Shown one piece after another: positions 53,121 through 62,859 of a stretch of DNA of 64,000 bases. The translations under genes and the position numbers were made by a program. The stretch's first letter is position 1; each line of letters begins with the position of its first letter. Under the pieces are notes generated by a model that searched no databases, was not told the DNA's origin, and saw only the letters and a list, made by a program, of their open reading frames with translations. Location: the NCBI RefSeq assembly GCF_000024425.1, contig NC_013946.1:2976001-3040000 (forward strand). The letters are read 5' to 3'. The DNA is from Meiothermus ruber DSM 1279. GTDB taxonomy: Bacteria; Deinococcota; Deinococci; Deinococcales; Thermaceae.

Positions 53121-53273
53121 TTCAGGTGGAGAAAGCAGCCTAAATTCATCACACCCACCGGCCTTATCCAGCCGGTAAGGGGTGGCCTTTGGGGTGTATG
53201 GCCCCAGGTTTGGTGCAAATAGCAGCGGCTTGAACGGACAGTTGGTCTATGGTTTAGGAAAAGAGGTAAAAAG

Positions 53274-55088
<1,815 letters not shown>

Positions 55089-55101
55089 CTGCGCCCGTAT
55101 A

Positions 55102-55132
55102 AACGCGCCACCTGCGGGCGGCGCGTTTTTTT
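55102..55132 (+). terminator. glmS terminator
   Basis: AACGCGCC (55102-55109) and GGCGCGTT (55120-55127) with a 10-base loop, running into a TTTTTTT tract (55126-55132). It lies 13 bases after the glmS stop. Confidence 0.9.
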
Positions 55133-55156
55133 GGTTCCTGTGCCACAATAGGCGGG

Positions 55157-55975
55157 GTGGAAATCTACCTGGGCACCGGCGGCTACACCAACGAGGACTG
55201 GGTGGGCCTTTTGTACCCGCTCGAGGCCAAAAAAGACCAGTGGCTCTCGATATACGCCCGCCACTTCAACGCCGTGGAGCTGAACTCCTCGTTCTACAAC
55301 ATACCCGGCCTCAAGGCCTTTGCTGGAATGCTAAAGCGCAGCGAAGGGCGGGTGCACTGGGCGGTCAAGATTCACCAGAGCATGACCCACGAACGCAAGG
55401 CCGGCGACGAGGACTACCGGCGGCTTTTTGAGTCGGTGGCCCCCCTGCGCGAAGCCGGGGTGCTGGGGCCTTTTTTAGCCCAGTTTCCCCAGAGCTTTCA
55501 CCGCACCCCCGAGAACCGCAGGTATTTGGCGGCCCTGGCCCAGCGTTTCGCCGACAAAACCCTGGCCCCCGGCGGGCTGGCAGTGGAGTTTCGCCATGCC
55601 TCCTGGGACAACGAGGAAGTGCGCGAAGCCTTCCGCAAAGCGGGCCTGACCTGGGTCAGCACCGACTACCCGCCCCTGCCCGGCCTGCCCAAAAACCAGC
55701 TCCACATCACCAGTGAGATCGCCTACATCAGGCTCTCGGGGCGCAACAAGGAAAAGTGGTACGAAGGCAAAGACCAGGCCGAGCGACACGACTACCGCTA
55801 CAGCGAGGAGGAGCTGCGCTTCTGGGTGCGATCCCTGCAGGCCGCCTTGGAGCACGAAACCCCCACCCAGGTCTGGTTCATCTTCAACAACACCACCAGG
55901 GGCCACGCCCTGGTCAATCTGGAGATGCTGCAGCGGCTGCTGGAGGAAGCCGGGCTACTCCCGCTGACTGGCTAG
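55157..55975 (+). CDS. DUF72 (YecE-family) TIM-barrel protein
   Basis: A 272-residue protein of the DUF72 family, with IYLGTGGYTNEDWVGLLYP at the N-terminus, FNAVELNSSFYNIP, FLAQFPQSFHRTPEN, VEFRHASWDNEEV and a C-terminal FIFNNTTRGHALVNLEMLQ. The biochemical function is unknown; a TIM barrel related to sugar-phosphate or nuclease folds is expected. GTG 55157 lies 7 bases after CACAAT with no SD, a leaderless candidate. Its 3' end overlaps the convergent MFS gene by 21 bases. Confidence 0.9.
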   Translation: MEIYLGTGGYTNEDWVGLLYPLEAKKDQWLSIYARHFNAVELNSSFYNIPGLKAFAGMLKRSEGRVHWAVKIHQSMTHERKAGDEDYRRLFESVAPLREAGVLGPFLAQFPQSFHRTPENRRYLAALAQRFADKTLAPGGLAVEFRHASWDNEEVREAFRKAGLTWVSTDYPPLPGLPKNQLHITSEIAYIRLSGRNKEKWYEGKDQAERHDYRYSEEELRFWVRSLQAALEHETPTQVWFIFNNTTRGHALVNLEMLQRLLEEAGLLPLTG

Positions 55976-57139
55976 CTGCGGTCGGGCCAGGAAAAACAAA
56001 AGCGCCAGACCGATCAGCATGGCGGAAAACACATACGGATAGGCCGGGGAAAACCCGTACAAAGAGGTGCCCACCACCGGCCCCAGCATGCGCCCCAGGG
56101 CCTGGGCCGCGCTGGATAGACCGGCCACCACCCCCTGTTCGTCGTCGGAAACCGCCAGCGACTGGGCGGCCGTGAGCCCCGGGGTTGCCATCGAACCCAG
56201 CCCCAGCAAGACCAGCGAGGCGGTGAGCCAGGCGAAGCTGGGCGCGAACACCAGGCCCAGGTAGCCCAGCAACAGCAGGGCCAGCCCAAGGCCCAGCAAC
56301 GCCCTGGGCGGCCACCTGACCGTGCGCACCCAGAAGCCCTGCACCAGTACCCCCACAATGCCAAAAATCACCAGGGCCAGGCCGACAGTCTGGGCGGTCT
56401 GGGCTGGGGTGAGTCCCAGGCGATCCTGGTACAAAAAGGCCACAGTCTGCTCCATGGCGATGGAGGCCAGGTTGATGCTCAAGCCGATAAGGAGCAAAGG
56501 CCGGATGCGGGGATCAGTCCAGGAGAGGCTGGGAGGGGTTGGGGTGCGCTCGAGCGGCCGGCGCGACTCAGGCAGGGCCAGCCCGACAAAAAGCGCGTTC
56601 AGTAAGGCCAGGCTGGCCGAAAAAACCACCGGCACCAGCAGCCCAAAGTGCGCCAAACCCGCCCCGATGGCCGGGCCAAAAATCACCCCAAGCCCAAAGG
56701 CAGCCCCCAAAACGGCAAAGTTCTGGGTGCGCTGTTCGCGCGGGGTGATGTCGGCCAGGTAGGCCTGGGCGGTGGGCAGGGTGGCCGAGGAGAAAGCACC
56801 CCCCAACAGCCTGGAGAAGAGCAGGCATGCAAACAGCCCCCAGCCCGAAAGCACCTGCTGGTAGCCCAGCCAGGCGAACAGCGCAAACAAAAAAAAACTG
56901 GCCGCAAAACCCAGGATGCCCATCAGCAAGATGGGTTTGCGCCCCACCACCTCACTGCGTCGCCCCCAGTAGGCAGCCAGGATGAACTGCATCAGGGCGT
57001 AGCCGGTGGAAAACAACCCCACCTGCACCTCGCTCAAACCCAGCTCTCGTGCAAGCGGCCCCAGGATAGGGAACAAGACCGATAAGCCCAGAATGCTATT
57101 AAACAGGGTTAGGAACAGCAACGAAAGTGGTTTCACCAT
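55955..57139 (-). CDS. MFS drug/tetracycline-type efflux transporter
   Basis: A 394-residue 12-helix antiporter with the TetA-like layout: YWGRRSEVVGRKPILLMG in loop 2-3, the motif C-type GVIFGPAIGAGLAHFG in helix 5 and LLGLGSMATPGLTAAQSLAV in the second half. Motif C marks drug/H+ antiporters, so export of a toxic compound is likely, but the substrate is unknown. The N-terminal helix starts at once from ATG 57139. It converges on the DUF72 gene with a 21-base overlap. Confidence 0.85.
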   Translation of the reverse strand: MVKPLSLLFLTLFNSILGLSVLFPILGPLARELGLSEVQVGLFSTGYALMQFILAAYWGRRSEVVGRKPILLMGILGFAASFFLFALFAWLGYQQVLSGWGLFACLLFSRLLGGAFSSATLPTAQAYLADITPREQRTQNFAVLGAAFGLGVIFGPAIGAGLAHFGLLVPVVFSASLALLNALFVGLALPESRRPLERTPTPPSLSWTDPRIRPLLLIGLSINLASIAMEQTVAFLYQDRLGLTPAQTAQTVGLALVIFGIVGVLVQGFWVRTVRWPPRALLGLGLALLLLGYLGLVFAPSFAWLTASLVLLGLGSMATPGLTAAQSLAVSDDEQGVVAGLSSAAQALGRMLGPVVGTSLYGFSPAYPYVFSAMLIGLALLFFLARPQLASQRE

Positions 57140-57209
57140 TCAACCATCGCGGCTCGAGGAGCTGGATAAAAAGCCGGGCGGGAGCCCACTGGGGTCGGCG
57201 CAGCTCGGC

Positions 57210-58169
57210 CTACTTAACATAGGTCAGCCAGGCTGCGTACTTGGGATTTTTACCGTGCACCACGTCCATATAGGCAGCCCTGATCTTCATGGTGTGCTCC
57301 CCGGCCTTACCCGTGCCAATGGCCCGGTGATCCAGGTACGAGACCGGCGTAACCTCGGCGGCTGTGCCTACCATAAAGACCTCGTCGGCCATGTAGAGCT
57401 GGTCGCGGGTGGCCCGCACCTCGCGCACCTCGTAGCCCAGGTCGCGGGCAATGGTGATGACCGAGTCGCGGGTGATGCCCATCAGGTTAACCGAGTGCTC
57501 CACCGCATACAGCACACCATGGCGGATGAAGAAGATGTTTTCTCCTGACCCCTCGGCCACAAAGCCTTCTTTGTCGAGCAACAGGGCCTCGTCAGCCCCC
57601 GCCTGCTGGGCCTCCACGCGGGCCAGGGCGCTGTTGACGTAGTTCCCTCCCACCTTGGCCTTGCCGGGCATCACGTTGGCCGGGAAGCGAGCCCAGGACG
57701 AGGTAATCAGCCGGGCCCCCTTGCGCACGGCCTCCTCACCCAGGTAGGTGCCCCATTCCCAGGCCGCGATCATCACCTCGGCTGGGTTGTTGGGCAGGGG
57801 GTTCACCCCCAACGTGTGGGCCCCCATCCAGGCCAGCGGGCGGATGTAGCAGCTTGTATAGCCGTTGGCCCGGACGACCTCCTGGATGGCCTGGTTGATC
57901 TGCTCAGGGCTAAAGGGCAGCTCGAACATCATGACCTTGGCGCTGTGAAAAAAGCGCTCGGTGTGTTCCTGCAGGCGGAAGATGGCCGGGCCCTGGGGGG
58001 TGTTGTAGGCCCGGAGGCCCTCAAAAATGCTGGTTCCGTAGTGCAAAGCGTGGGTCAGTACCGAGACTTTGGCCTCTTCCTGGGGCACCATCTGCCCGTT
58101 GAACCAGATGAGCCCGGCCTTCATTTTGCTATCGCCACCAACGCTTTTGGTTTTGGTCTCGGTTGCCAT
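57210..58169 (-). CDS. ilvE: Branched-chain amino-acid aminotransferase
   Basis: A 319-residue PLP fold-type IV transaminase for leucine, isoleucine and valine. The PLP Lys is in MPGKAKVGGNYVNS (K of GGNY region), with LHYGTSIFEGLRAY, RPLAWMGAHTLGVNP and the conserved EGSGENIFFIRHG and FMVGTAAEVTPVSYLDHR. The branched-chain class fits better than D-amino-acid transaminase. ATG 58169 has GGAGG four bases upstream; fifteen residues precede the usual MKAGLIWFNG start. Confidence 0.93.
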   Translation of the reverse strand: MATETKTKSVGGDSKMKAGLIWFNGQMVPQEEAKVSVLTHALHYGTSIFEGLRAYNTPQGPAIFRLQEHTERFFHSAKVMMFELPFSPEQINQAIQEVVRANGYTSCYIRPLAWMGAHTLGVNPLPNNPAEVMIAAWEWGTYLGEEAVRKGARLITSSWARFPANVMPGKAKVGGNYVNSALARVEAQQAGADEALLLDKEGFVAEGSGENIFFIRHGVLYAVEHSVNLMGITRDSVITIARDLGYEVREVRATRDQLYMADEVFMVGTAAEVTPVSYLDHRAIGTGKAGEHTMKIRAAYMDVVHGKNPKYAAWLTYVK

Positions 58170-58247
58170 GTTTCCTCCAAGAACAAACGCGGTTCATTTG
58201 CTGTGCATCCCTCGCGGCAGGCCAGGGAAGCGCTGCGGACTCCACCA

Positions 58248-59048
58248 TCATACTTCTTTGAGCAGCGAGGCCAGGGTATCGGGTAGCAGGTGGCGGTGGC
58301 TTCGAACCTCCTGTTCACCGGTGCGAAGCTGCAGGTAACGCCGGGCGGTGTCTTGCAGGATGGGCATCAGCTCGGGCTGCTGGATCACCTGGGGTAGCAG
58401 GTCGCGTAGCTGGGCCTCGAGCTTCTGCTGGGCCAGGTAGCGAGCGGCCTGCAGGGGCTCGCCCTCGAGGCGCGCTCGTAGGGGAAAACGGGTCAGGTGT
58501 GTTGCCTCGCGTTGCACAGTAGGCGCATCCAGCAGCCTCTGGCAGGATTTGCAAGGATGCACCGGACTGGGCGCGCCGCAGATGGGGCATGGCGGGTGAG
58601 GGTTGCCTTTCTGCCTTTGCAGTATGGCCCTGCCAGCCCGGAGAATCACCCCCTGGAGGTCTTGCGGGGAGCGCTTGGCCAACTCTTGCAGCCGGGCTTC
58701 TTCTTTGGGGTCTAGCCTGGGTAGGGTTTTTGGCTTTTCTTTGGGCCTGGCTTTTTTCTCGGCTCCCACCAAGAAGCGCAGCTCCTGTACCAGTCCGGGC
58801 TGCTTCTCCTGGTAGCGCCTGAGGAACTCCTCCCGCAGGTAGGTAAGCTGGTGGGCCACCACCGCATCGACCACCCGCACGAACAGCACCCCGTCTTCCA
58901 GGCGCTCCGCCTCGGTGAGCTCGCTCAGGGCCGGCCCGGCAATCTCGGGCCACAGCGCCAGGGCCTGGCCTCGCCGAACCCCGCTGCTCAGCCCTTTCTG
59001 GCGCAAAATTTGGGCGACAATCTCGGCAGATGAACGAGCCTTGGACAT
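58248..59048 (-). CDS. DciA-like (DUF721) replication protein with C-terminal zinc ribbon
   Basis: A 266-residue protein. Residues 1-95 follow the DUF721/DciA pattern (VAQILRQKGLSSGVRRGQAL, LWPEIAGPALSELTEAERLE, DGVLFVRVVDAVVAHQLTYL); DciA loads the replicative helicase DnaB in bacteria without DnaC/DnaI. It is followed by a Lys/Pro linker, a second helical region and a zinc-ribbon-like CPICGAPSPVHPCKSC (about 160-175), then a helical tail. The ribbon is not part of the standard DciA domain. TAGCCT lies 10 bases before ATG 59048. recF lies 1.2 kb away on the same strand. Confidence 0.75.
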   Translation of the reverse strand: MSKARSSAEIVAQILRQKGLSSGVRRGQALALWPEIAGPALSELTEAERLEDGVLFVRVVDAVVAHQLTYLREEFLRRYQEKQPGLVQELRFLVGAEKKARPKEKPKTLPRLDPKEEARLQELAKRSPQDLQGVILRAGRAILQRQKGNPHPPCPICGAPSPVHPCKSCQRLLDAPTVQREATHLTRFPLRARLEGEPLQAARYLAQQKLEAQLRDLLPQVIQQPELMPILQDTARRYLQLRTGEQEVRSHRHLLPDTLASLLKEV

Positions 59049-59130
59049 CCCTCACTACAGGCTAGGCAAAAGCCCCTCCCTTGGCTACTACCCAGCCCAC
59101 CAATGGGCCAGGCCAGGGTATGGTAGCGGT

Positions 59131-59871
59131 GTGGAACTCAGCCCCCAGTCCTGGGCGGTGGCCCTGCTGGCCGCCTGGCTGGTGGGTGCTTCCAAGGCCG
59201 GTCTATCGGGTGCGGTGACCATTGCCGTGGTTTTATTCGCCAGCATTATTCCGGCGCGCGAGGCCACCGGCGCTTTGCTACCGGTGCTGATCTGCGCCGA
59301 CTTTATCGCTGTCAGCATGCTGCGCAACAACGTGCGCTGGCAAGCGCTCATGCGAATTTTCCCCTGGACAGCGGTGGGGGTGGGCCTGGGCACATTGATG
59401 CTTTACTTTAGCAACGACGCGCAGGTGCAGCGGGTGATCGGGGCCATTGTGGCCGGCATGACCCTGTATCAGCTATACCGCAAGGCCCGCAATCTAAACG
59501 ACGTGATGGTTTCCCGCCACCCCGCCTTTGCGCTCAGCATGGGCGTGGCGGCTGGTTTTACCACCATGGTAGCCAACGCGGCAGGGCCTTTTGTGCTCAT
59601 CTATATGCTGGCTATGCGGATGGGGAAGCTCGAGGTGGTGGGCAGCATCGCCTGGTATTTCCTGGTGGTCAACCTGTTCAAGGTGCCTTTTGCGGTAGGC
59701 CTGGGCCTTATCACCTGGGAGTCGCTTGCCTTTAACCTGTGGCTAACCCCCGCGGTGGTGCTGGGGGCCCTGGCAGGCCGCCGGCTGCTAAACCACATCC
59801 CGCAAAGCACCTTCGAGTGGATGGCGCTCTTGCTGGCCCTGCTGGGGGGCCTGCGGCTGCTCCTGGCCTAG
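59131..59871 (+). CDS. Sulfite exporter TauE/SafE-family permease
   Basis: A 246-residue membrane protein with about eight helices and the TauE/SafE pattern (WLVGASKAGLSGAVTIAVVLFA, TGALLPVLICADFIAV, GVAAGFTTMVANAAGPFVLIY, SIAWYFLVVNLFKVPF). Family members move sulfite, sulfoacetate or other organic anions. GTG 59131 follows TATGGT (59119-59124) by 6 bases, so it is a leaderless candidate; the longer frame (58915) covers the divergent dciA-like gene. Confidence 0.88.
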   Translation: MELSPQSWAVALLAAWLVGASKAGLSGAVTIAVVLFASIIPAREATGALLPVLICADFIAVSMLRNNVRWQALMRIFPWTAVGVGLGTLMLYFSNDAQVQRVIGAIVAGMTLYQLYRKARNLNDVMVSRHPAFALSMGVAAGFTTMVANAAGPFVLIYMLAMRMGKLEVVGSIAWYFLVVNLFKVPFAVGLGLITWESLAFNLWLTPAVVLGALAGRRLLNHIPQSTFEWMALLLALLGGLRLLLA

Positions 59872-59880
59872 GGGGGTCTT

Positions 59881-60246
59881 TCAGCGTTTGCGTTTATTTT
59901 TGGGTTTCTTCTGGGCCTTCTTGCTGGCAGCCGGCAGGGGCCTGGCCCAGACCCGCCGCAGCCAGACCAAACCCCAGAGCGAGGCCAGGCCCAGTCCCAG
60001 CGCGACAGCAAACGTTGCAACCGCCACGCGCAGCCAGGAGGGGTGCAGGCGCTCGCCCGAAGGCAGGGTCACAGGCCCGCTCGAGGTCGCCAGAACCTCG
60101 GCGTAGGGTAGCAGGCGCACCAACACAAAGCCCATAAACACCACCACAATTACAGCCAGGATGGCCAGGCCCAGCAGCAGGGCCCAGGCCAGCCCGCGCC
60201 GGGCCTCCTGGATCGATGAAGCATCTATTTCTCTCCCGGGCTTCAT
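59881..60246 (-). CDS. Small membrane protein coupled to recF
   Basis: A 121-residue protein with two membrane helices (about 20-45 and 75-97), a short external loop and a basic Lys/Arg-rich C-terminal tail (SKKAQKKPKNKRKR), which probably faces the cytoplasm. I do not recognise the family. ATG 60246 overlaps the recF stop (ATGA) and has GGAG three bases upstream, so its translation is coupled to recF. The basic tail could bind nucleic acid or phospholipid; this is speculation. It ends 10 bases from the convergent TauE-like gene. Confidence 0.7.
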   Translation of the reverse strand: MKPGREIDASSIQEARRGLAWALLLGLAILAVIVVVFMGFVLVRLLPYAEVLATSSGPVTLPSGERLHPSWLRVAVATFAVALGLGLASLWGLVWLRRVWARPLPAASKKAQKKPKNKRKR

Positions 60247-61316
60247 ACGCTCCACACCCCGGCTTCAATCTCGATCACGGCCCCGGTGCCGGGGGTTTCC
60301 AGGCCGGCCAGGATGGCCTGTGGCAGGCTCTGGGCATAAGCCAGCAAGGCCCCGCGCCGGCGGTTGTCCAGCTCGCTGTGCCACTCGTCTACCAGCAGCA
60401 GTGGGGCCTCCTCGTAGTGTTGCCAGAGCAGGCGGTGTTCGGCCAGGCGGAGGGCCAGCGCGATGCTACGGCACTCGCCCCGGCTACCAAAGCGGGCGGC
60501 CTCGCGCCCTTCGAGCAGAATAACCAGATCATCGCGGTGGGGCCCCACGCTGGTGGCCCCGCGCTGGAGGTCGTCTTGCAGGTTATCCTCCAGGGTTTGC
60601 AAAAAGCGATCCGGGTCGGTGGTCTCAGACAGCTCCAGGTTCAGTTCGCCCGGAGCCAGCTCGCGGTAGGCCTCGCGGGCCAGGGGGGTGAGCTTGGCCA
60701 GCATTCGGCGGCGCAGGCTAAGAATTTCGCTGCCATACTTGACCAGTTCATGGTTCCAGATGCCGATGGAGGCCCTTGTTGAGCTGGGTGCACCCTCGCC
60801 CTGTCCCCTGGAGGTCGGACGAAAGCCACTCTTTAGCACGGCATTGCGCTGCTGCAAAGCCCGGTTGTACTGGCTGAGCATTGAGCGGTAGCGGGCCGAG
60901 AAGCGTGAGAGCAGCACATCCAGAAACCGGCGGCGTTCCTCCGGGGGGCCCAGCACCAGCTCGAGGTCGTCGGGGCCCAGCAGCACCGCACCGGGCAGCT
61001 GGGCCAGCTCCCGCAGCGAGGCCGGGGCCTCGTTGAGCCGGTGCTCGCGGCCTTCGCGGCTCAGCTTTACCTCCAGGCGGCTGTTGCCAAACTGGGTCTC
61101 GATCTCGGCATGTAGCCAGGCCTCTCCCTGGCCGAAGGCGATGCGTTCGGCCAGGCCATTGCGTAGCTCACCACCCAGGGCCAGCTCGATGGCCTCGAGC
61201 AGGTTGGTCTTGCCCTGGGCATTCCCCCCCACCACGGTGGTCAGGCCCGGCCCCGGCGCGAAAACTGGGGTGAAAAGGTTTCGGAAGTTTTTTTGCCGCA
61301 AGCGCAACAGACGCAC
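60243..61316 (-). CDS. recF: RecF recombination-mediator ATPase
   Basis: RecF, with RecO and RecR, loads RecA at gapped DNA. The 357 residues carry Walker A VVGGNAQGKTNLLEAI, the lid region GAVLLGPDDLELVLGPPEERRRFLD, an ABC-type signature (GSRGECRSIALALRLAEHRL) and Walker B LLLVDEWHSELDNRRR. The signature differs from the classical SxGQQ form but resembles Deinococcus RecF as I recall it. GTG 61316 follows TAGCCT (61329-61324) by 7 bases, so it is a leaderless candidate. No dnaA or dnaN is in view, so it is not in the usual origin cluster. Confidence 0.93.
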   Translation of the reverse strand: MRLLRLRQKNFRNLFTPVFAPGPGLTTVVGGNAQGKTNLLEAIELALGGELRNGLAERIAFGQGEAWLHAEIETQFGNSRLEVKLSREGREHRLNEAPASLRELAQLPGAVLLGPDDLELVLGPPEERRRFLDVLLSRFSARYRSMLSQYNRALQQRNAVLKSGFRPTSRGQGEGAPSSTRASIGIWNHELVKYGSEILSLRRRMLAKLTPLAREAYRELAPGELNLELSETTDPDRFLQTLEDNLQDDLQRGATSVGPHRDDLVILLEGREAARFGSRGECRSIALALRLAEHRLLWQHYEEAPLLLVDEWHSELDNRRRGALLAYAQSLPQAILAGLETPGTGAVIEIEAGVWSV

Positions 61317-61399
61317 TGGCTATAGGCTAAGGGCCCCAGGCTTTAGGCTCAAGACCAGAAAGCTCATTTGCTGCCCAGCCATAGCGTATGCTGGCGCTC

Positions 61400-62239
61400 A
61401 TGAGTCCCGAACTGCTCGCGGTTTCTTTTGCGCTGCTTTCGGCCATCTCGTGGGGCGCAGGCGACTTTAGCGGAGGGGTGGCGGCCCGCCGGCTCAACCC
61501 CTACCTGATTGCTTTGCTGGTGCATGCCACCGGTTTGCTGCTTTTTACTCTGCTGGCCCTGCTGCGCGGGGAGGCCTTTCAGGCGCAGGATGTGCCCTGG
61601 AGCCTGGGCGCAGGGCTGGCGGGCTGTGCAGGGCTGGTGTTTCTGTACCGGGCTTTCGAGGCCGGGCAGATGGGGCTGGCGGCCCCCGTGGCCGGGGTGG
61701 TGGGGGCCGGGCTGGCGGCCCTGGTGGGGTTTGTGCTCGAGGGCCATCCCACGCCATCCCAGCTCCTGGGCTTTGGGGTGGGTCTGCTGGGCGTCTGGCT
61801 GGCGGCGCGTCCCGATGGTGCTTCTGGCCCCTCGAGGGGGCTGATCTACGCCTTCCTGGCGGGTCTGGGGTTTGGGGGGTATTTCACCCTGATTCACCAG
61901 GTAGAGGGCCTGTTCTGGCCCTCGGCCCTGGCCAAGCTCACCGCCACCACCCTGATGCTCGGGCTGGTGGGGGGGCTGGGTCTCTTGCGGCGGGAGGCCA
62001 GGCTGGTCACCAGCCTGGGTCTGGTGGGCCTGGCCGGACTCCTGGACGCCGGGGGCAACCTGCTTTTTCTGGTCGCGGCCCAGACCGGGCGGCTGGACGT
62101 GGCCGCCGTGATCTCCTCGCTATACCCCGCCTTTACCACTGTGCTGGCCTGGGCGCTGCTGCGAGAACGGCTGGGCCAGGGCCAGGTGATGGGGGTGGTG
62201 CTTTCGCTGGCGGCCATCGCCCTCATCGCCGCCGGTTAG
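61400..62239 (+). CDS. EamA/DMT-superfamily transporter
   Basis: A 279-residue protein with ten predicted helices in two EamA repeats (first: LLSAISWGAGDFSGGVAARR, GLVFLYRAFEAGQMGLAAPV; second: FLAGLGFGGYFTLIHQVEGL, AVISSLYPAFTTVLAWALLRERL). DMT proteins export amino acids or metabolites; the substrate is unknown. TATGCT (61387-61392) lies 7 bases before ATG 61400. An earlier ATG (61388) falls inside that box. Divergent from recF. Confidence 0.87.
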   Translation: MSPELLAVSFALLSAISWGAGDFSGGVAARRLNPYLIALLVHATGLLLFTLLALLRGEAFQAQDVPWSLGAGLAGCAGLVFLYRAFEAGQMGLAAPVAGVVGAGLAALVGFVLEGHPTPSQLLGFGVGLLGVWLAARPDGASGPSRGLIYAFLAGLGFGGYFTLIHQVEGLFWPSALAKLTATTLMLGLVGGLGLLRREARLVTSLGLVGLAGLLDAGGNLLFLVAAQTGRLDVAAVISSLYPAFTTVLAWALLRERLGQGQVMGVVLSLAAIALIAAG

Positions 62240-62253
62240 CTGGGCTTGCGGCG

Positions 62254-62859
62254 CTAAAGCTTCAAGCCGTACTCGTAGCCCCAGGAAAAGGTCTGCAGGC
62301 GCGTAAACCCCATCCGCTCGTAGAAGGCCACCGCGCCCAGGTTGCGCCGGCCCACCCCCAGGTGCACGCCCGGCACCCCCAGCCGGCGCAGGCGCTCCAG
62401 AAACACCTCCATCAGCTTGCGGCCCTGCCCCTGCCCCTGGGCCCTGGGCAGCAGGTCGATGTGCAGGTGGGCCGGGTAGGTATCGGCCAGGCTCGAGGGC
62501 ACATAGCCTTTGTGAATCAGGCGGATCATGGCGGCATCCCTGGAGGTATCGGCCTCGAGCGGCAGGGGGTACTTCTGTCGCAGGGGCGGTAGCCACACGC
62601 TCTCCATCCAGGCCGCGAACTCGAGGGAGTCGCAGCAGCCCAGCACGTAGCCGCACACCCCCTCGAGGTCGGTGAGCACAAAAACCAGGTCGGGCTCGTG
62701 AACGGCGTAAGGGGCCGCGTAGAAGTGGCCCAGCAGGCTGGCATCCCGGTATAACCCGCTGGCATCGGCCCCGCTGTCGCCGGTTAGCAAACAGACCCGG
62801 TAAAGCTGCGGCAGATCGGCCGGCTCATAGGGGCGGATGGCGAAACCCATGCCTTGCAT
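62254..62859 (-). CDS. GNAT-family N-acetyltransferase
   Basis: A 201-residue acetyltransferase with the GNAT fold: an N-terminal [15 protein letters not shown], the acetyl-CoA motif A region ([20 protein letters not shown], with the R/Q-x-x-G-x-G/A loop) and motif B ([20 protein letters not shown]). The substrate is unknown; a cysteine pair (GCCDS) is present. ATG 62859 shares one base with the priA stop (TGATG) and has GGAGG upstream, so it is translationally coupled. Confidence 0.88.
   Translation of the reverse strand: MQGMGFAIRPYEPADLPQLYRVCLLTGDSGADASGLYRDASLLGHFYAAPYAVHEPDLVFVLTDLEGVCGYVLGCCDSLEFAAWMESVWLPPLRQKYPLPLEADTSRDAAMIRLIHKGYVPSSLADTYPAHLHIDLLPRAQGQGQGRKLMEVFLERLRRLGVPGVHLGVGRRNLGAVAFYERMGFTRLQTFSWGYEYGLKL

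Noticed and set aside
52962-53222. Small frames within the glmS leader on either strand
   Set aside because: No conserved protein text or SD; the region is better explained as structured RNA.
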